Assembly (NCBI GenBank): GCA_017591395.1
Contig: WEDG01000761.1
Span: 1-64,000 of the forward strand
From: Schistocephalus solidus
Lineage: Eukaryota; Platyhelminthes; Cestoda; Diphyllobothriidea; Diphyllobothriidae
Length of the DNA stretch: 64,000 nucleotides
Direction: 5' to 3'
Part shown: positions 11,951 through 24,030 of the stretch, one piece after another
How the letters are laid out: every line of letters starts with the position of its first letter
Position numbering within the stretch: the stretch's first letter is position 1
Translations under genes and position numbers: made by a program
The notes under the pieces: model-generated
Told to the model about the DNA's origin: nothing
Databases searched by the model: none
The model's input: the letters and a program-made list of their open reading frames with translations, nothing else

Positions 11951-13855
11951 TGTTTATTTATTTATTTATTTATTTATTGCCAGTTTAAAGGCAAGGTCAA
12001 AAAGGGATATATACAGTAGGGGGTCAAGCTGACAGTGAAAAAAACTCCTGATCGTTCTTTAAAGTATTTTCAGGAGAAAAACTGCAGCTTGTTTGAACAG
12101 ATTAAGGTTTAGGACAGGGAAGTGTTGACACAGGTGCACGGTGTAGTACTTCTCCTTTCGGTGTTGTGGATCTGGTCTTCGCACTAGCAGCAAGTATGCC
12201 GGCGAGCGGCTGCTAGCTGTAGACTGAGAAATAACCCGATTACGGACTGCAGAGCCAGCAATATTGCCTTCAGCATGAAGTCCGGCATAGGATTCAGAGT
12301 CCGTGGACGCCATCAGAACGGAAAAAGAGCTTCCAGAGAATCAGCACCCAAAATTCGCGGAAGGTGTCCTGAATGTAGAAAACTAGTGACAGCTCCTCGC
12401 AAACAAAAGGATAGTTTTGCTGAATTTTTAATACTTCTGGGTAGTTTATTCCAGATTGCTATAGCGTTTACCGAAAAAAAACTGACGGTATTTAACGGTG
12501 CGTGCCAAAGGAAGAAATAAGAATACATCTCTATGGTTGGTGCGCCGACAGTGGTCGAGCTGCCTCAGGGATGTAAGGGGGTTAAAGGTAAAACTGTTTA
12601 AAAGCTTGAACAGTAAAAATAGTCCCTTCTGTAATCTACGAAGCCACAACGGGTCGAGGCTTGTAAGCTCACAGCGTTGTTGGTAGGACAGGTTTCTGTG
12701 CTCTGAAGTAATAACTCTTTTAGTAAAGAAGTGCTTGACTGATTCTATCTTCCTCCGTTCACTCGCGTGCAGAAGGCTAAATAAACGAGCAGTATTCCAG
12801 ACTAGGTCTGACATACATTTTATAAAGGCTGGTCCTAATATTGAGGGTTTTAAAATTTCTGAGAATAAACCCAGTGGTTTGGCGTGCTTTAGAGACAATC
12901 AGGGCGCAGTGCTCTGACAGATTAAGATTACAAGAATATGATATGCCCAGATCCGTTATAAAACTCGGGCACATTTAAGTCATGACCGTCTATGCTTAGA
13001 TGAGGCTGATGGTTGTCACAACTAACCATAACGGAGCATTTGTGCCAAGAGAGCGGAAAGGCGCCATGTACGACACCACTGAGCGAAGGCTTGAAGATCC
13101 TTTTTTAAGAGCTCAAGCACAATGTGGCGATTGACCGGTTTATAACGATAGGCAACTTTTAAATCATCAGCGTACATAAAGGGCCTACCATACTGAAAAC
13201 AATCAGGAACATCGTTCACAAAAAGGCAAAATAGAAGCGGGCCGAGTACACTACCCTGAATAACTCCACTCTTCACGTGCGTGGGGTTGGAGATAACATC
13301 GGAAATTTTTACCCGTTGTGCGCGATCATTCAAATAGGAGGATATTAAGTTCAGAAGCTTGTTACCTATGCCATAGGAGGTAAGTTTCAGCAGGAGGAGA
13401 TCATGGTCAACACGATCAAAAGCCTTCGTTAAGTCAGAAATAAACGGTGTAAATTGCAAAACCACTATCTCTAGATTGTAGCACATGATCAAAGTAAGAG
13501 AGCTGGCAGGTGTCACAAGATCTTTTTCGAGAAACCCATGCTGAGCCGCATTAAGTAGGTTATTCTCTGTTAGGTGACGCATCAACTTGTCTTTAATCAA
13601 GGTCTCTAATATCTTCGAGGCTGCTGGCAGTGTATTTATTGGCCTAAAGTTGTCAAATGACGTAGTTCGGCCGTGTTTGGGCATAGGCAAAATGTGCGAT
13701 TCCTTCCATAAAATAGGGAAGGTTTCACTTTCAAGAGCAAGATTAAATATCTTATACAGAAGTGACGGAAATATATCATTTGCATCCGCCTTTAGAACGC
13801 TGACCGGGACGCCATCTGGTCCAGGACTGTAAGATTGGTGAGAACGCCGAATGTT
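11951..13855 (-). mobile_element. CR1-like retrotransposon (family 2), longest copy of this family
   Basis: The reverse strand from 13,690 to 13,022 encodes an RT palm with few breaks: PMPKHGRTTSFDNFRPIN, ENNLLNAAQHGFLEKD, DLTKAFDRVDHDLLLLKL, SGVIQGSVLGPLLFCLF and catalytic MYADDLKVAYRY. The C-terminal part follows at 12,974-12,446 (LSEHCALIVSKARQTTGF, YVRPSLEYC, FSLLHASERRKIESV, VNAIAIWNKLPRSI) and 12,313-12,059 (RVISQSTASSRSPAYLL). The 3' end at 11,952-11,978 is a run of TTTA repeats. A frameshift affects the thumb at about 12,980-13,020. The 5' end abuts a forward 3'-end remnant of family 1. Confidence 0.87.
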
Positions 13856-13857
13856 GT

Positions 13858-13945
13858 AAAATTTGAGTAAACCGCATTTTTATATAAATGGGGAGCTCAA
13901 CGTTTTAAGCATTATTCAATCAATAAAGTGACTTAAAGTGACCTA
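13858..13945 (+). mobile_element. Isolated 3' terminus of a family 1 retrotransposon
   Basis: About 90 bp match the 3' end of the element at 10,009-11,950 in the opposite orientation: GGGAGCTCAA followed by CAATAAAGTGACTTAAAG and a partial second AAGTGAC unit. No coding part is attached, as expected for an extremely 5'-truncated insertion of a target-primed element. Confidence 0.7.
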
Positions 13946-14483
13946 ACGATCAGCGGGGACTATTTTAAACGCAGGTCGCATCCAATGCAGTGTACATGTT
14001 ACTTTCTAGACTGCTTACTTTCAGTGGTCTGAGGGCATCAAATTCTCACTGTCCACCTGCCCAGATATTTTTCTGTTTCGAACTCTTCTAATGCAGTGCC
14101 ATTAATAAAGTTCTGGCGTTTCTGAGATAATTTTTGACCGGCGTTTACGTGTTGGATCACACACATGGATATATTAAACTTAAGAAGCTAAGTGCCCACC
14201 CAGACGCTTCGTTTGTTGATATTTGATTGTAACCCATTTGCTTCGTCAGGCAACTGACTTCAGTACATATTTATATGTCACCCGCAAATATGGCAGCTTC
14301 ACAATCTAAGTCATTTTAATAATAGTAGCGGGCCCAAAACAGAACCCTGTGGGACACCAATTTCTTCGTTTTCTTATTTAGAGCTATAATTTCCAACAAC
14401 AACTCTATGTACTCCGAAAAACAAGAAACTCTCGATCTAATTTAAAAGTTTTCCTCGAATTCGAACGTACGAACGATCGGGGT

Positions 14484-14799
14484 TATCTATGCTTGGTTGA
14501 GGCTGATGGCCGTCACCAACAACCATAACGGAACATTTGTTTCAAGAAAGGAAAAAGTGCCATGTGCAGCACCACTGAGCAAAGGCAACAAGATATTTTT
14601 TAATCGATCAAGCGTTTGTGTCGCGATATGCCTACTTGTATCGATAGGCAACTCTTACATCGTCGGCATGCATAAATGGCCTACAATTCCGAAATAAACC
14701 TGGTACATCATTCACAAAAAGACAAAATAGGAGCGGACCAAGCACACAACCTTGAATAACTCCACTCCTTACACTTGTGGGGTTGAAAGTAACATTGGA
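14484..14799 (-). mobile_element. Family 2 RT fragment (palm)
   Basis: The reverse strand reads SGVIQGCVLGPLLFCLF, FVNDVPGLFRNC and MHADDVRVAYRY, so the usual YADD catalytic box reads HADD here. The 3' part, with the ACCATAACGG stretch at 14,520-14,530, matches other family 2 copies. Cut on both sides. Confidence 0.75.
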
Positions 14800-15921
14800 A
14801 AGCAAGTTCTGCTGCAGTCGAGAGTGGGGTTCCTCAGGGTTCATTACTAGGGCCAATATTGTTTTTTATATAAGTGGACGATTGTGTCAGGAATCTGGAC
14901 TGTGAATAAGCAATTTTCTCTGACGAAATAAAAATCTGGAATGTAATCCAGAGCCCTGCTGACAAAGACAAATACCAGATCAACCTTACTCGATGGGAGT
15001 AGTGGTTGAAACATTGGCTTTTGCGGTTTAACGTCGATACGTGTACAATACTTCGCTTAGGAAACCCACCTGGATATGCCGAAAAAAGGAGCTACTTTGT
15101 CAATGGTGAAGCCTTAAAAGACGTAAAACCCAAAAGGACCTTGATGTACTGACGCCCACCAACTTAAAACCATCCGCTCACTGCTCAAAAGTGGCGAAGA
15201 GCGCAATCGCGGTGCTGCATGTCATCAGACGAGCCTTTTGGATTTCGATGAAGATCTCTTCGCTAAGACTTTTGGAACATTTATTAAGCAGCATTTGGAA
15301 TATGCTGTGAAAGCCTGGAAACCCTGGACAGTTCAAGATCAGAACTGCCTCGAAAGAGTACAGAGGAAGGCCACCAAAATTGTTAAGAGTCAAAGCCCCT
15401 TGCCATATCCAACCCGCCCCATTAATCTTTATCTGTTCTTGTTGATTTATAGGCAAATACATGGTGATCTCCCGCAGACATTCCGCATTGTGAAGGGATC
15501 GGATTGCTGCCTGGAATTCTCGGACTTCTTTGAATTTGCCACCATGACCCATCTCCGAGGTCACCCATTGAAATTGCGCGTCCAGCAGGTGAGACTGGAT
15601 AAGCGCAAGTTCTCCTTCTCTGTCAGAGTGGTTTAACCATGGAATGCCCTCCCTGAAGACGCTGTGATGTCACCATCGCTGGAAAGCTTTACAAGAAACC
15701 TTGACAGTTTTATGTTCCAAAACGGGCCTGAGCGTTGAGGAATTTATCTTAACCCTCGAGAGTCGTGCACCACTTGTCATATTTTATGACCGCCTTTTGT
15801 ACCTTTGCAACCCACACGGTTTCTCTGTATACCGCACTTAATTTTACGTTACAAATAGGGTACTCAAAGGCCCATGCCTATTTCCCTCACTAAATTGAAT
15901 TTCAAAATTGAATTGAATCTA
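14800..15921 (+). mobile_element. CR1/jockey-like RT fragment (family 1 relative) with 3' tail
   Basis: Forward strand: a decayed palm (VESGVPQG near 14,830) leads into the thumb and C-terminal region. The largest open part is 15,238-15,636 (LFAKTFGTFIKQHLEYAV, LERVQRKATKIVK, FEFATMTHLRGHPLKLRV, FSFSVRVV), followed out of frame by WNALPEDAVMSPSLESF. The 3' end at 15,892-15,919 is an imperfect AATTGAATT repeat. Many stops make it inactive. Confidence 0.8.
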
Positions 15922-15959
15922 ATACACAAAAGGCTTTTGTAGGGGAAGGTAGTGTTTTA

Positions 15960-16235
15960 TGAACTTACTTTATATGATGCAAAGCTGGACATAAGCACTC
16001 CATGTAAAAGCCACTCTGCATGTGGCTTACATTGATTTCCAGAAGAAATTCGAGAGTTTTCGGCACCAGCATCTCCTTTCCAAGTTTAGAATGTTGGGTA
16101 TTGGAAGCAAAATCTTACAGGGATCGAGCATTTTCTCGTTGGTCATTTCCAAGTGGTCTGCGTAGGTGGAGCACGATCAAAGCGCAAATTCATCGAAAGT
16201 GTAGCCCCATAAGGATCAGTGTTCGGACCGATTCT
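15960..16235 (+). mobile_element. Short RT palm fragment (family 1 relative)
   Basis: Forward reading at about 16,020-16,120 gives VAYIDFQKKFESF and SKFRMLGIGSKIL, corresponding to the first catalytic-aspartate motif of the RT palm (YIDFxKAFDSVPH in intact relatives). It is followed by a family 2 fragment that begins at GRPFMYADD. Confidence 0.65.
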
Positions 16236-17442
16236 ATTTGGTAGGCCCTTTATGTACGCTGACGATTTAAAAGTGTCCACTCGATATAAACCGGTTGATC
16301 GCAACATCGTGCGTGAGCTCTTAAAAAGGATCTTCAGGCCTTTGCACAGTGGTGTTGCACATGGCGCCTCTCACTTTCTTGGCAAAAGTGCTCCGTTATG
16401 GTTATTGGTGACAACCATCAGCCCCACCTAAGCATAGATGGTCACGATCTAAATGTGCCCGGAGTTATAAAGGATCTTGGCATATCATATTCTAGTAGTC
16501 TTAATCTGTCAAAACACTGCGCCCTGATTGTCTCGAAAGCACGCCAAACTACTGGGTTTATCCGCAGAAATTTTATAACCGTCAAAATTAGAATCAACCT
16601 CTATAAAATGTATGTCAGGCCTAGTCTGGAATACTGCTCGTTTCTATTTAGTCTTCTGCACGCTAGTGAACGAAACAAGGTAGAATCAGTCCAGCACTTC
16701 TTTAAAAAAAAAGAGTTTTCTATTCAGATCACCGAAACCTGTCCTACCACCAACGCTGTGAGCTTACAAGCCTTGACCCGCTGTGGCTTCGCAGATTACA
16801 GAAGAAACTATGTTTACTGTTGAAACTACCAAACGGTCGTACATTTAAACCCCTTACATCTCTGAGGCACCTCGACCACTCTCGGCGCACCAGTCATCGA
16901 GATATATTTATATTTCTTCCTTTGGCACGCACAGTTAGATACCGACAGTTTTTTCGGTAAACGCTATAGCAATCTGGAATAGGCTGCTTAGAAGTATCAA
17001 AATTCAGCAAAGCAATCCCTTGTTTACGCGAACTGTCACTAGTTTTCTACATTCAGGACACCTTCCAAAACTTTTGGGTGCTGACTCTGTTGAAGCTCTC
17101 TTCGGTTCTGATGGCGTTCACGGACTCTGAATCCTGTGCCGTTCTTCATGCTGAGGGCAATATGGCTGGCTCTGCAGACCTCAATCGGCTTATTTCTCAG
17201 TCGACAGCGAACAGTCGCTCGCCGACATACCTGCTGGTGCAGAATACCGGATCCGTAACACCGGGCACCTGTGTTAACGCGTCCCTGTCCAGAACTTTAA
17301 TTACTCAATAAGCTGCAGTTTTTTTCACCTGAAAACACCTGAAACAACGATCAGGAGTTTTTTTCACTGTCAGCTTGACCCTCTACTGTATTAATTTTTT
17401 TGACCTTGCCTGTAAACTGGCAATAAATTAAATTAAATTAAT
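16236..17442 (+). mobile_element. Family 2 CR1-like fragment, 3' half
   Basis: It begins at the catalytic box (GRPFMYADDLKVSTRYK) and continues through thumb and C-terminal region: IDGHDLNVPGVIKDLGIS and SKARQTTGFIRRNF, then RPSLEYCSFLFSLLHASE at 16,398-16,700. RLISQSTANSRSPTYLL follows at 17,180-17,250. It ends in TTAAATTAAATTAA at 17,421-17,442. Frameshifts are present near 16,390 and after 16,700. It is the forward-strand counterpart of the 11,951-13,855 copy. Confidence 0.82.
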
Positions 17443-17448
17443 CTTTTT

Positions 17449-18300
17449 CATAAATGATTTTGCAGAGTAATTCAACTGTGACTTTGCTCGTTTGCGGACG
17501 ATATAAAAATCTGGAAAGTCATCCTCAATGCTGCCGATGGAGACTATTTCCAAGACAATCTTCATCGACTGGAAAAGTGATCCCGCAAGTGGCTCTTGTC
17601 CTTCAACTCAAACAAATGCGTCCTGTTACATCTGGGACATCAAAATCAGGTCACTGAAATGCGACGCTACTATTTGAACGGCATGCCAATCCGAGAAGCA
17701 GAAACACAGAATGATCTCGGCGTTTGGATGAAAGATAACCTAAAGCCTTCTACGCAATGTTGCAAGGGGGCTCAATCCGCCAATTCAATGCCGTACGATA
17801 TCGAATGGGCATTTAAAGTTTTTGAGGAAGATTGTTTTTTTAAGTCTTTGATACGTTTATAAGGCCACATGTTGAATATGTAATCGAATCCTCGCGACCG
17901 TGGACCCTGCAGGATTACAACCTCCTCGAAAGAGTTCAGCAGCGAGTCACGAAATAAGTAAGAGATCAAGGTTAACTTCCATTAAAGATCCACCTAAATA
18001 ACCCAAAGCACTATCCTCTGAGTTATAGGCAGTCGATATAAACCTTACTTATCGTGCGCGGCATGGATTGCACCCTCCTACATAATGAATTCTTCCAAAC
18101 TTGTTACTCTAACTAATCGCTAAGGGCATCCATTCAAACTACGCGTGTCTCAATGAACATTAGATGTGAGGAAGCATTTTTTTCAACCATGTCATGGAAC
18201 CGTGGAATAACCTACCAAAGGCGATTGTAATGCTCCAGTCTGTGGAGCCATTCTAATATCGGCTTGATAGAGAGATGCTTTATTTGAGTACCCGAAAGGG
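17449..18300 (+). mobile_element. Decayed CR1/jockey-like RT fragment (family 1 relative)
   Basis: Forward frames give FADDIKIWKVI near 17,490, WLLSFNSNKCVLLHLG and QNDLGVWMKDNLKPSTQC at 17,590-17,760, then FIRPHVEYVIESSRPW and LLERVQQRVTK at 17,860-17,955. These are the end of the palm and the thumb. Stops and frameshifts are frequent. Around 18,420-18,450 the motif CAGACAGTGAAAAAAATCC, shared with the 3' UTR at about 45,865, follows. Confidence 0.7.
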
Positions 18301-20237
18301 CACTGCATTGGATAAAAATCAATTAAAACGAATGCTAAATCATGTACAGTTAAGGTTGAAACGTATGACATTTATTGGCGATGACAATTGAAACAGATCA
18401 GTGTGGGAAAAAAAATAGATAAAAGAGCAGACAGTGAAAAAAATCCTTGGGCATTTTTATGGACCAGGCATAACTTGAATGGGGGTTTAAGGGATCTTTA
18501 AGTAGAAAACCTGTTGCTCGTAGGTGAAAAGCATACGCGTTAGGTAGGACAAATATGCTGATGAGAGCATATAAGGTTTCAAAGCGCTCCTCATCGTGTG
18601 AGAAATCATAAACGACAGGGGCTTATTTTAATCAACGCAGGTGTGATCACAATGCGTATCGACTGGCTATAAAGCGATCGCCGTCAAGGATGCTAGACAG
18701 GAAATCTTTTAGCAGACATCATTCGCACGCTTATGGTCGAACAAGGAAAGGACAGTAGAGATCGTGAAGCTCATGGTAGAATGGTCAGATAAGTGACAAT
18801 GGTACACACATTGCTGATTTCTCAGACGACTGGTAGAGGAACCTGAAACGATCGTATACAATCCGTGTAGGGTCAACACCAGGAAGAAGGCTAGGGCTGC
18901 AAACACCACCGCCTAAAGGCGCAGCATATGTAATGGTGGACGAGGTTGTAGCCGTTTGCAAAGGGTGAAGAAAGAGGAGAACCGCAAAAACCAAGGGAAC
19001 GATTTGACTCGTCAATATTTCCACATGATGGTAAAATCAAGAGGGGATGAAAGCCTGCTGCGAAAATCGTCTTTTTTAAAACAAATCGGTGCATGAGAAA
19101 CAAAACTGCTCTGTGAGTGCATATAACGCAGCATGGTATGGTGCTTCTGAGCGTAGTAGGAGAGAATAATGGGAGATCCGGTAATGGACTTAGAAGAAAT
19201 CAACATAATGCGCTCATGGGTGCTATTAAGCATGAGAATCGATGATGAATCTGAGGTTTGCAAAGCTCAGTTTTCAGATTGTAATTATGATGATGATTAT
19301 TGGCAAACGAAACGGAGGGGCTTTAACATGAGCACGCAATATGACCCAATTGTTTGGCGATAATTTTATGTTTACGTCTGTTTGCGCAGTTGCCTAGGAA
19401 GAACTTAGATATGTCGATGAAAAACTTTGCATGCTTGAATGGTGACCATAAAAAAAGGGATGTTAGAGTTAGTTCTGGAGGTATAAGACTCCTAGAAGGG
19501 AAGGAAACTTGACAGCGGGGAAACCTACGAATGGCGAGGATAGGCTGTTGTGTCCAGCGCAGGAATCCGCTCGTTCAGTGGGTTCCTTGTTGTCCTTTTT
19601 AGACGCTGGTCCTCATTTGGCATTTGCTTTTCAGATATAATGCTCTAAAACCCAACAGGAAAAGGAGGGGTTCAGGAAGTGAACCTCTTTAATCTTTTAC
19701 TCTTCACTGTCCCCTAACCAAAAGCTGTGGGACTGTTGGGTTGTAGGATTCGTGGATAGGGACCAATGAACGGTGATAGGTACAGTGAGGTTGCTAAAAC
19801 TTTGCGAGAATATGAGAAAAATTGAAAGTCAGATTCAGTCATAAACGTTTTAATAGTCACTGGGTTATTTACGACAAACCGTAAGGACAGTCAATACTGC
19901 CACCATCCGTGTACCCAAATTTACTGATTTCAGCTCATAGTATTCTTATCTATAACTTAAGATTTTGCTTTCATCAGTTTTCTAGAACATTAGGTTTTTT
20001 TAGGAGTTCAAGCATACTGAACCAGCTTTGATTACCGAGAGCCAACTTTTAACGTTGAATTCCCCAATGCTTTATCAAGTACGCTGTTCCATTTTAGCCT
20101 CTCATGTCTATTAAATCACCTTCTGGCATTAAACTTCCAATTTTCTTTGTAGTAATAATTTAGAACCAGCATATGGTAGTATATGTCAATCCCTACTCGA
20201 TGTTGAAGTCTGACAAATTGAACTTTTGAAGCACTAT
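18301..20237. other. Intergenic, nothing recognised
   Basis: Short open frames of 60-80 codons only, on both strands, with no domain I recognise. A family 1/2-type 3' UTR scrap is visible at 18,420-18,450. The segment ends where homology with 50,471 begins. Confidence 0.5.
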
Positions 20238-21214
20238 TAATCCAATCTGTTTACTAAGGTCATTAAGCAAGTTCGAATTCGGACCGACTCTGCAGCGCGT
20301 GCGAATGGTAAGTTGGATAGTTTATTTCAGGTAGTTACAATGCCTCAAGGCTTGAGCTTGAATAATATGCTGAAATTTAGAATTAAATCGCTAGTTTCGT
20401 TTGGTGTTGTATGAATATTAGCTTTTGCTAACGTACAATTGTCCGTTTGAACTGATCGTATAATTATCTGGTGCTAACCCAATTTTGAACGTCAGGCTAT
20501 GCGTGTTCCGTTGTATTTACCCACATGCGTGCTCGGATTGTTTGGCGCTGATGTCTGCTTGTGACGATTTTCATTAATTATTCTAGATCATGTAGTATGA
20601 GCGTCTCGCATCATCGTTTCCATTTCTCAGTGGACCTGGAAATAGTTTGGGCGCCCTTATTGCACTGATTTTCCGTAGAATCACCACCTTCAACTCTCAA
20701 ATTCGTCATTGGAATTTTACGTAATTAGGATGAAAATCGCAATTTTCTCTGTTGATGTGACCAAGGGGCCCTTGGCAATAAGAAAAGATGAAATTTCAGT
20801 CCTTTCGGTTCATAGTGCGCTGTTCGTAGCGCAACATGTTATGTTATTTTGAAAAGCAATTGTGCAGTCGGTATGCTATACACTTTGGAAAGGCGCTTTG
20901 ATAGGTACTTTGTATACTACGCTTGCTTTTTCTCTTGGCACAGAGAACCCTATTCCCCGGATAAAGACTTCACGCCTACGGTCTGTTATAGCGTACCTTC
21001 TTTTTACAGTGCTGCATATATTTTCATACTGCACACTGGCCTTCAGCGAGGAAGTTGATCTTGGTGTTTGCAGCAACTTTTGGTGTTTACATGTCTATAT
21101 TCAAAGTCTCAATGTACTACATTATTGCTGCTTTTAACTGTCTGGTGAGCATTACTAACGAGGATGAAAATCTTTCTTATCGGCGATACTGGTAGCGATC
21201 GCATCTTCTCACCT

Positions 21215-21445
21215 ATCAATTAAATACTTTATTCATCTTAAATTGGGGGATTTTATTTGACCCAATTGTGAAAAACTCAGAGGTTTTGGTGGGATTAGAA
21301 ACCTACGTCAGTAATGGGAAGGCTTCAGTACAGCCAACGCACTAACAATCTAAACTAAATGGCCCAAACGAGAGCCGTGAGTTTAATTCCACTTGAATCA
21401 AAGTACCCGCGTTGGCTGTACCTAAAACCTTCCGCTTTCTGTCCT
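21215..21445 (-). repeat. tRNA-derived SINE, degenerate copy
   Basis: It shares with 38,525-38,690 the body TTTGACCCAxTTGTGAAAAA and the tRNA-like head (CAGTACAGCCAACGC, reverse strand). The tRNA features are eroded here (for example the B box reads GGATTAGAAACC instead of GGATTCGAACCC). A segment of about 370 bp including it is missing at the matching place in duplication copy B (near 51,420), which supports insertion after the duplication. Confidence 0.65.
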
Positions 21446-22929
21446 AGATTTAACCCCGCCAAGGCCAGCGAGTGTTAAACAGTTTAGTCGAATGAATTAT
21501 TTAAATCTAACAAATCCCTCAATAATTGAATGATTCATTTACTCTTTTTCGTCAGGCAACCAGTTTTAATATACGTCTGGTGCATATTTGTCAACAAAAT
21601 TCGCTGTGTCATTGATCTTTGGTCTAAGAGGAGTTTTTATTTGTGCGTGCGTGGGAATTTTAAGCGTTTGCAATTAGTTCGTTCAGTTTTGTCTTGAAAA
21701 TGTTCTGCACACAAAAACCTTGGAGTAACATAACCGTTAAATTCTGCTGCGCTCTCTTTTTTAGACAAAGGCCATAAAGCTGGCCTTGGGTGGGAAATTT
21801 TTGCGCCAAAGTAGTAAGCGTGTTTCAATCTCGTCGCTTTTTGCTTTGTGACACTGCGTAAACCTGTATATTGCTTACACAATGGACAGAAGCCACTGGA
21901 ATCCGTGTTTACATTTTCTTGGTTCTATTTTTTCGGAAGATTTATCCACTGCACGTTCTTCAGAAAGGACATTGGGTGCCGAAATATATGTTGACCGTTA
22001 TGGACTCGCTCTGCGGAGTTTACATTTGGGTCTGCCTTGCTGTTTCACGAGCATCTTCAGCAGGCCCGCAGTGAACCAGAAAAGACATTATGCGCAGTTC
22101 TTGATGCTGAGTCGGCTGTAAAAGAATCCACGGCATGCTGCGTGGCGTTTCATGTCTTTTACGCTGTAGAGGAAATTGTTTTGCTTCAGTTCGGCCAACA
22201 GTTGGGAAAAATATGATGCTGAAGTTCATTCAAAGACGTTGGTTAGCCTTTAATTTATCTGAACTTTCATGGGAATGAAAGGAATTACCTCAGTTTTTAT
22301 CCGTCATAGTTTGGTCAGCTAGAACCATAGAATAGAACCCCGGCAGGGCGCTGCGATGTTTTTCGCAGCTATCTTCTGCAGTGTATTTGATCACCATCGA
22401 TGTTAGTATTTAAGCAACTGCTCTGGTGCTTGGGCTTATCTAGTTTTTCTATGATGTCTGCTTTTATTAAGGAGGGTTATGCTTACGTGTGCCCGGGCGT
22501 TAAAATACGTAGTTTAGACGAGTGTGTGCAGTAAATGACGTTACTCAGAATCAAACTTGTGCTTTACTGCTGGGTATCAGCTTGAGTTAAAACGTGGACC
22601 GCTCCCATTGTGCTGCTTAATAGGCCAACTTAACGATTACATCTTCCTAGTCTGGCATGACGTCTTACCGCTTTAATGCTCACTTTTTATGTCCATTTGA
22701 ATACTGATTGATATGAACATCTCATTTTTTTACTTTTATCTTGCCCTGAATACATAAAAATAGAACCTTGATCGACCCGCGTCTAATAGATTGCTGTAGT
22801 GGACGCTTTTTATATTCACCATGTGTTTGTCTATGTGGCCAGCGTTATGGTATATCCAGTTGTGTCCGACGAGTGCACTCCTGTGTACAAATATTCATCG
22901 TTGATAGGGGTGGGTGAAATTGTTGACAT

Positions 22930-23170
22930 AGTCCTTCGTCAGGAAACTGTCGCCGCAAGTGATTAGGGCGTCAAGTCGCTGTGACGAGTACAGTTGCTGT
23001 GCTGAGGATGATAAGTTGACTGCTGTTGCTGGCTTTGGTGTTGGATATCAGATAACTGTGGATGACCTTTTTGGCAGGAGAAGTTCAAGAGTAGCGTTGT
23101 GGTAGTGGACGAGATGGTGTAGTTGCGTGTGTCCGGCGTTTCCATGTGCTGCCCTACGTCAGAGCGATGT
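22930..23170 (+). repeat. Module shared with the repeat array of copy B
   Basis: The stretch TGGCAGGAGAAGTTCAAGAG ... GTTTCCATGTGCTGCCCTACGTCAGAGCGA occurs once here and twice in copy B (about 55,860-56,010 and 56,940-57,090). No protein was identified with confidence. In copy B the following sequence has a weak aspartyl-protease-like VDAGSIHNF, suggesting LTR-retrotransposon remains. Confidence 0.55.
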
Positions 23171-23808
23171 ATACTCGCACAATATTCCTTCCCTCACCCG
23201 TCTTGCTCCGATAGCAAGACACTGTCAGGATGGCTGAAGTTGGACTGACAAAGCCAAGCATTCCGTGTTCGCTTGCTACACACAATCGGGTCGCATCGCA
23301 GCTGTGTCAGGCTTTTGTAAAAATGCCTCGCACCCCACGTTAGTAAGGGTGCTAAAATGCCACAGTAAGGAGCTATTGCAGTCCTCTATTGACTTTACAA
23401 GGAGGACCGTGTTATCAAGTCAGTTGACGACCTTCTAAGACAGTGCTATTCGCCTGCAACCATACCGACTACCTAAAACGACACCTAGCATCTGACTGTT
23501 AGTTGGCCTTTGGGGCGCAGAGTTAATCTCCTCCACAGAAAACAATATTTTTACATGGATTGCAGAGTTTTTAGTTATTAGTTCATTATGGTACTGACAG
23601 AAATTACTGAAGCCCAGTTTTAAGGTCAAAACAACTTTGGTAGTTTATCGCGGTCCGCCAAGATCCGCGTATTTTCACATGCGTCGTCCGTTTAACCAGT
23701 ACCCCTCTTGACGGTCGTTGTGCTATACAATGTATTGTTTTCTTGCTGGTTTTGTTACTTATGGTTGGTGAGTTTGCCTTGTTTCGTTTTTACTCCAACC
23801 CGCCTCAG

Positions 23809-24030
23809 TCTGTCCTTAAACGACCCGTCGCCTGCAAGCTGCTCACAGAGGATGAAATACAGCGACTGGTTGCGAATCTGGGTACAAAGTGTATAACCAA
23901 CTGTGCAGCCGTCGTGTGCGTTTATGCACCGGATGGGACTGGTGGTTGGCGCCAGCTTCATTGTGGAGTTGCAACCATCGAGAAGGACCGGTCCCTGAAG
24001 TCGTACTATGTCCGCGTCTACGATCTGGAG
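23809..24030 (+). CDS. WASP copy A, WH1 exon 1
   Basis: 222 nt, 74 codons, phase 0 at both ends. Acceptor CCGCCTCAG after a pyrimidine-rich stretch, donor GAG|GTTCGC. It encodes the N-terminal half of WH1: LLTEDEIQRLVANLGTKC, AAVVCVYAPDGTGGW, HCGVATIEKDRSLKSYYVRV. This matches the family pattern of a LL..E...L...LG.KC helix followed by strands ending in Y.LR.YD. WH1 binds proline-rich partners (WIP/verprolin). The frame stays open upstream of the acceptor to an ATG at 23,743, but that stretch is not conserved between copies and is probably intron. Confidence 0.87.

Noticed and set aside
23743..23808. ATG at 23,743 as the WASP start codon with a hydrophobic N-terminus
   Set aside because: The stretch is pyrimidine-rich, ends in CCTCAG, differs from copy B at the protein level and would put a membrane-like segment on a cytoplasmic protein; more likely intron end.
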